The position numbers and the translations under genes were made by a program. From contig JAGBFQ010000010.1 in NCBI GenBank assembly GCA_017936385.1, positions 1 to 64,000 of the forward strand: a stretch of DNA of 64,000 nucleotides, given 5' to 3'. A model generated the notes under the pieces. It worked only from the letters and a program-made list of their open reading frames with translations, was not told the DNA's origin and did not search any database. This document shows positions 61,027 through 64,000 of the stretch, piece after piece (position 1 is the stretch's first letter; the number at the start of each line of letters is the position of its first letter). The DNA is from Rikenellaceae bacterium (lineage in GTDB: Bacteria > Bacteroidota > Bacteroidia > Bacteroidales > Rikenellaceae).

Positions 61027-64000
61027 ATGAGAATTAACCATCAAATAACACGCATCAGACAGGCCGCAATATGCCTGAGTGTGATGCTCGCAGTGGCCGC
61101 AAACCTTAACGCATCGCCACAAAACCCCGATTGGAAACGACATTGCACCACGGCACAAGCCCTCTTCAATAATGAGAATTGGGCAGCTGCAATGGTCGAA
61201 ATCGAGAAAGCACGACTGCTCGCACCCACAACTGAAGAGGGACTGGCACAACGACTTCTCTATATGGAGGCCGTATGCGGTGTCAAAATCGGACGTAAGG
61301 ACGCTCTCGAGGCTCTGCGTTTGTTGCTGGACCGCTACCCCAACTCGATTTACAACAACGACATCAGATTCTACATCGGCGTTTTGGAGTACAACAACGG
61401 CGACTATACACACGCGTTGCAAAACCTGCTGGCCGTAAATCCGTTCGAACTGTCAGCCGCAAATGCCGAGGAGTACGACTTCAAGACGGGACATGCAAGT
61501 TTCGAAATGGGCGACTACTCGACGGCTCGCTCGTGGCTCAGCCAAGTGCCCGAATCAAGCGTCTACGCACCGCACGCTAACTACTATTTGGGTTACATCG
61601 ACTACACGGAGGGTGATTACAAATCGGCAGGCAAGCGTTTCAAGGCTCTGACCAAGGTTTCGGCCTACTCCAAAATCATCCCGTTCTATCTGATTCAAAT
61701 CGAATTCCTTGACGGCAATTACAAATATGTGGTTGCAAATGGCGACGCACTCATAGCCTCGTCGGCCGAAAATTCACGCAAATGCGACCTCAATCGAATC
61801 ATGGGTGAGAGCCACTTTCACCTTGCCGACTACCGCAAGGCGCTCGAATACATGAGCAAATATCAGGAACTCGGCGGACAAACCGACCGTAGCGAGAACT
61901 ACGTTATGGGCTTCTCGAACTACAAACGTGGCAACTTCCGCACCGCCGCAGGCCAACTCTCGAAGGTGTGCGGACCCGACGACGAACTGTCGCAAAATGC
62001 AAGCTACCACTTGGCCGACTGCTACCTGCAAATGAAACAAAAGCGTCTGGCCATGCAGTCTTTCTCGATTGCCGCCGCCAAGGACTATAACCCAACAATC
62101 GCCGAGGATGCACTCTACAACTACGGCAAGTTGCAGTATGAGTCGGGAGGAGGTCGCTTCAACGAGGCCATCAACGTGTTGGACCGTTACATCAAAAAAT
62201 ACCCCACCTCGCCCCGTGTGCCGCAGGTTAGGGAGTATCTGATTGCAGCCTACTACAACTCGCACAACTACAAGGCGGCCTACGACGCAATCATGCAGAT
62301 GCCAAACCCGGATAACAACATCAAAGCCGCATTGCAAAAAATCACCTACTTCCACGCCCTTGAATACTACAACGAGGGTGACGTGGAGCAGGCCGAAAGA
62401 TTGTTCAAAATCTCGGAGCAGTATCGCTACAACGCCAAATACACCGCGCTCAGTTCGTTCTGGCAGGGCGAAATTCTCTATTCAAAATCCAATTTTGCCG
62501 AGGCTATACCAAAGTACAAAGCCTATCTGAAAGTGTCGCCCGTGACCGAGCCCGAGAACCCGATGGCAAGTTACAGCGTAGCCTATTGCTACTTCAACAT
62601 GAAAAACTGGAACGAAGCGGCCAAGAGTTTTGCGGCATTCCTTGCGCGTTACAAGAAGAGTGACGGCTACCGTGCCGACGCTTTCAACCGTCAGGGCGAT
62701 ATCTTCCACCAACAACGCAGCTATTGGCGAGCTATCGAGAGCTACGACGGCGCAATAGCAACCGCCCAACCGCAGAAATATTACGCCGAGTATCAACGAG
62801 CCATGATGTTGGGACTGCTCGACCGCATGCCGCGCAAAATCGAGAGCCTTGAGGCTATCGTCGCCCACGGCAAGGGTGCTTATCAAGAGGAGGCTACCTA
62901 TGAGCTGGGACGAACCTACATCAGTCAAGACCAATTCGCCAATGGTGCACGTACGCTCGAAAGATTCGTTGCAACGTATCCCAACAGTGAAAACTATACC
63001 GAAGCCCTGTCATCAATCGGTTTGGCCTACCTCAACATGGGCGAAAACGACAAGTCGCTGGCCTATTATAAGAAAGTAATCGAGGTGTCGCCCAAGTCAT
63101 CGGACGCACAGAGCGCACTTGCCGCCATACGTTCTATTTATGTGGATACCAACGACGTTGACAGCTACTTTGCGTACGCACAAAGCGCGGGCATGGAGAC
63201 CGATATGGGTGTACTGCAACGCGACTCATTGAAGTTCACCGCCGCCGAGAAGGTATATCTGTCGGGGGATGCCGCCAGAGCCATTCCTGCAATGGAGGGC
63301 TACCTCGCAAGTTTCCCCAATGGTGTACGCATGACCGACGCAATCTACTATCTGGCCGATTCGAGGTCCAAGACGGGTGACTTGAACGGCGCCGTGGACG
63401 AGTTCAAACGCCTGGTTGACCTTCAGAAAAACGACTTCACGCTGCGCGGTCTGCAACAACTCTCGACACTTGCAACAGCTGCCGGACGACACTCCGAGGC
63501 GGCAGATGCATTCCTACGCTTGAGCCGCATGGAGAGTACTCCGGCTAAAGTGACAGCCGCTCTGGATGGCTACGTGGCATCGGTTGTGGCGTCGGCCGAT
63601 ACGGTTCGCATACTTGGACTGAGCGAGGAGTTGCAAGGTGTGGCCGAAGTGTCACTGCCTGCACGCCGCAAGATGCTCTATACGAGTGCTTCGATTCTGC
63701 GTGCTCGCGGACAGATGGCACAAGCCGAGGAGTTGTATGCCGAGTTGGCCGAAGACCCGTTGAGCGAAGAGGGTGCCGAGGCAACCTATCGAATTATCGA
63801 GGCGTTGTTCGGCCGAGGAATGTACGAGGATGCGCAGAACAAGATTTTTGCCTTCTCGGAGGTCAACACCCCGCACATGTATTGGATGGGACGTGCATTC
63901 TTATTGCTGGGCGATATTTACGCCATGGGCGGCGACTCGTTCCAGGCAAGAGCAACCTACCAAAGCATCGTAGACGGCTACTCGCCTGCTGATGACGGCG
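61027..64000 (+). CDS. Large tetratricopeptide-repeat protein, 3' end outside the window
   Basis: Translates without a stop from the ATG at 61027 to the window edge (991 residues present). A signal peptide (MRINHQITRIRQAAICLSVM, then LAVAANLNA) is followed by many TPR-like units (for example ALFNNENWAAAMVEIEKARL, YIGVLEYNNGDYTHALQNLL, YLGYIDYTEGDYKSAGKRFK, ELGRTYISQDQFANGARTLE). This is the usual form of Bacteroidetes periplasmic TPR scaffold proteins near recG. The exact role is unknown; a partner-binding function in the envelope is likely. Confidence 0.85.
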   Translation, partial: MRINHQITRIRQAAICLSVMLAVAANLNASPQNPDWKRHCTTAQALFNNENWAAAMVEIEKARLLAPTTEEGLAQRLLYMEAVCGVKIGRKDALEALRLLLDRYPNSIYNNDIRFYIGVLEYNNGDYTHALQNLLAVNPFELSAANAEEYDFKTGHASFEMGDYSTARSWLSQVPESSVYAPHANYYLGYIDYTEGDYKSAGKRFKALTKVSAYSKIIPFYLIQIEFLDGNYKYVVANGDALIASSAENSRKCDLNRIMGESHFHLADYRKALEYMSKYQELGGQTDRSENYVMGFSNYKRGNFRTAAGQLSKVCGPDDELSQNASYHLADCYLQMKQKRLAMQSFSIAAAKDYNPTIAEDALYNYGKLQYESGGGRFNEAINVLDRYIKKYPTSPRVPQVREYLIAAYYNSHNYKAAYDAIMQMPNPDNNIKAALQKITYFHALEYYNEGDVEQAERLFKISEQYRYNAKYTALSSFWQGEILYSKSNFAEAIPKYKAYLKVSPVTEPENPMASYSVAYCYFNMKNWNEAAKSFAAFLARYKKSDGYRADAFNRQGDIFHQQRSYWRAIESYDGAIATAQPQKYYAEYQRAMMLGLLDRMPRKIESLEAIVAHGKGAYQEEATYELGRTYISQDQFANGARTLERFVATYPNSENYTEALSSIGLAYLNMGENDKSLAYYKKVIEVSPKSSDAQSALAAIRSIYVDTNDVDSYFAYAQSAGMETDMGVLQRDSLKFTAAEKVYLSGDAARAIPAMEGYLASFPNGVRMTDAIYYLADSRSKTGDLNGAVDEFKRLVDLQKNDFTLRGLQQLSTLATAAGRHSEAADAFLRLSRMESTPAKVTAALDGYVASVVASADTVRILGLSEELQGVAEVSLPARRKMLYTSASILRARGQMAQAEELYAELAEDPLSEEGAEATYRIIEALFGRGMYEDAQNKIFAFSEVNTPHMYWMGRAFLLLGDIYAMGGDSFQARATYQSIVDGYSPADDG

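Overview
The window comes from a Bacteroidales chromosome, most likely Alistipes or another Rikenellaceae. The evidence is the recurring sigma-ABfr promoter pattern (a TTTG/TTG box, 19-20 nt, then TAnnTTTG), the near absence of Shine-Dalgarno sequences, and families typical of the phylum: DUF5723, FISUMP-like and GSCFA proteins, WbqC, DUF2851, and an IspG with an inserted domain. Coding density is high. Most genes are housekeeping, arranged in short co-oriented operons. No CRISPR array, complete insertion sequence, prophage or tRNA gene was found.

Layout. 1-435: the 5' end of a minus-strand rRNA operon with three tandem promoters, two of them on a 71-bp direct repeat. 600-6893: a plus-strand run of transporter, prmA, kdsD, rfbC, a TatD-type hydrolase, tcdA, a Xer recombinase and hpf. 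7292-13437: minus-strand panB, a TrmH-type methylase, a DUF1080 lipoprotein, aroE, a YidE/AspT-type transporter and an Fe-type SOD. 13559-18252: pheT, a guaA with a degenerate glutaminase half, and an SGNH hydrolase. 18487-24597: minus-strand lysA, and leuA-leuB followed by a NatA/NatB-like ABC pair. 24707-27045: a promoter, a G-tract hairpin, a 40-residue peptide gene and a fimbrillin/FISUMP-like lipoprotein. 27191-33221: a tyrosine phosphatase, ispE, a GSCFA protein, a degenerate PafA-like phosphatase, sufE, a DUF59 protein and a DUF2851 protein. 33280-36579: secA.

36832-41450: a two-gene envelope operon (991-residue repeat-bearing lipoprotein and DUF5723 barrel). 41566-42996: divergent surE and rplS, the latter with a ~200-nt structured leader. 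43297-47740: an operon with a single truA-galK reading frame, a GH43 lipoprotein and a zinc-peptidase-like lipoprotein. 47887-53619: a small lipoprotein, then a six-gene operon (cvpA, rsgA, trmH, aminotransferase, metallo-hydrolase, SDR). 53726-64000: a GH2-like protein lacking its catalytic glutamates, wbqC, ispG, recG, a DUF3108 protein and a large TPR protein cut by the window edge.

The most notable signals are: (1) three proteins that keep a family fold but have lost catalytic residues (the GuaA glutaminase half, the PafA-like phosphatase, the GH2 enzyme); (2) the in-frame truA-galK joining; (3) the small-peptide/lipoprotein locus behind a homopolymeric G hairpin; (4) two 164-bp near-identical palindromic elements with 16-bp terminal inverted repeats, and a second family of ~100-bp repeats; (5) the structured rplS leader. 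Function calls rest on reading motifs by eye; no database search was run.
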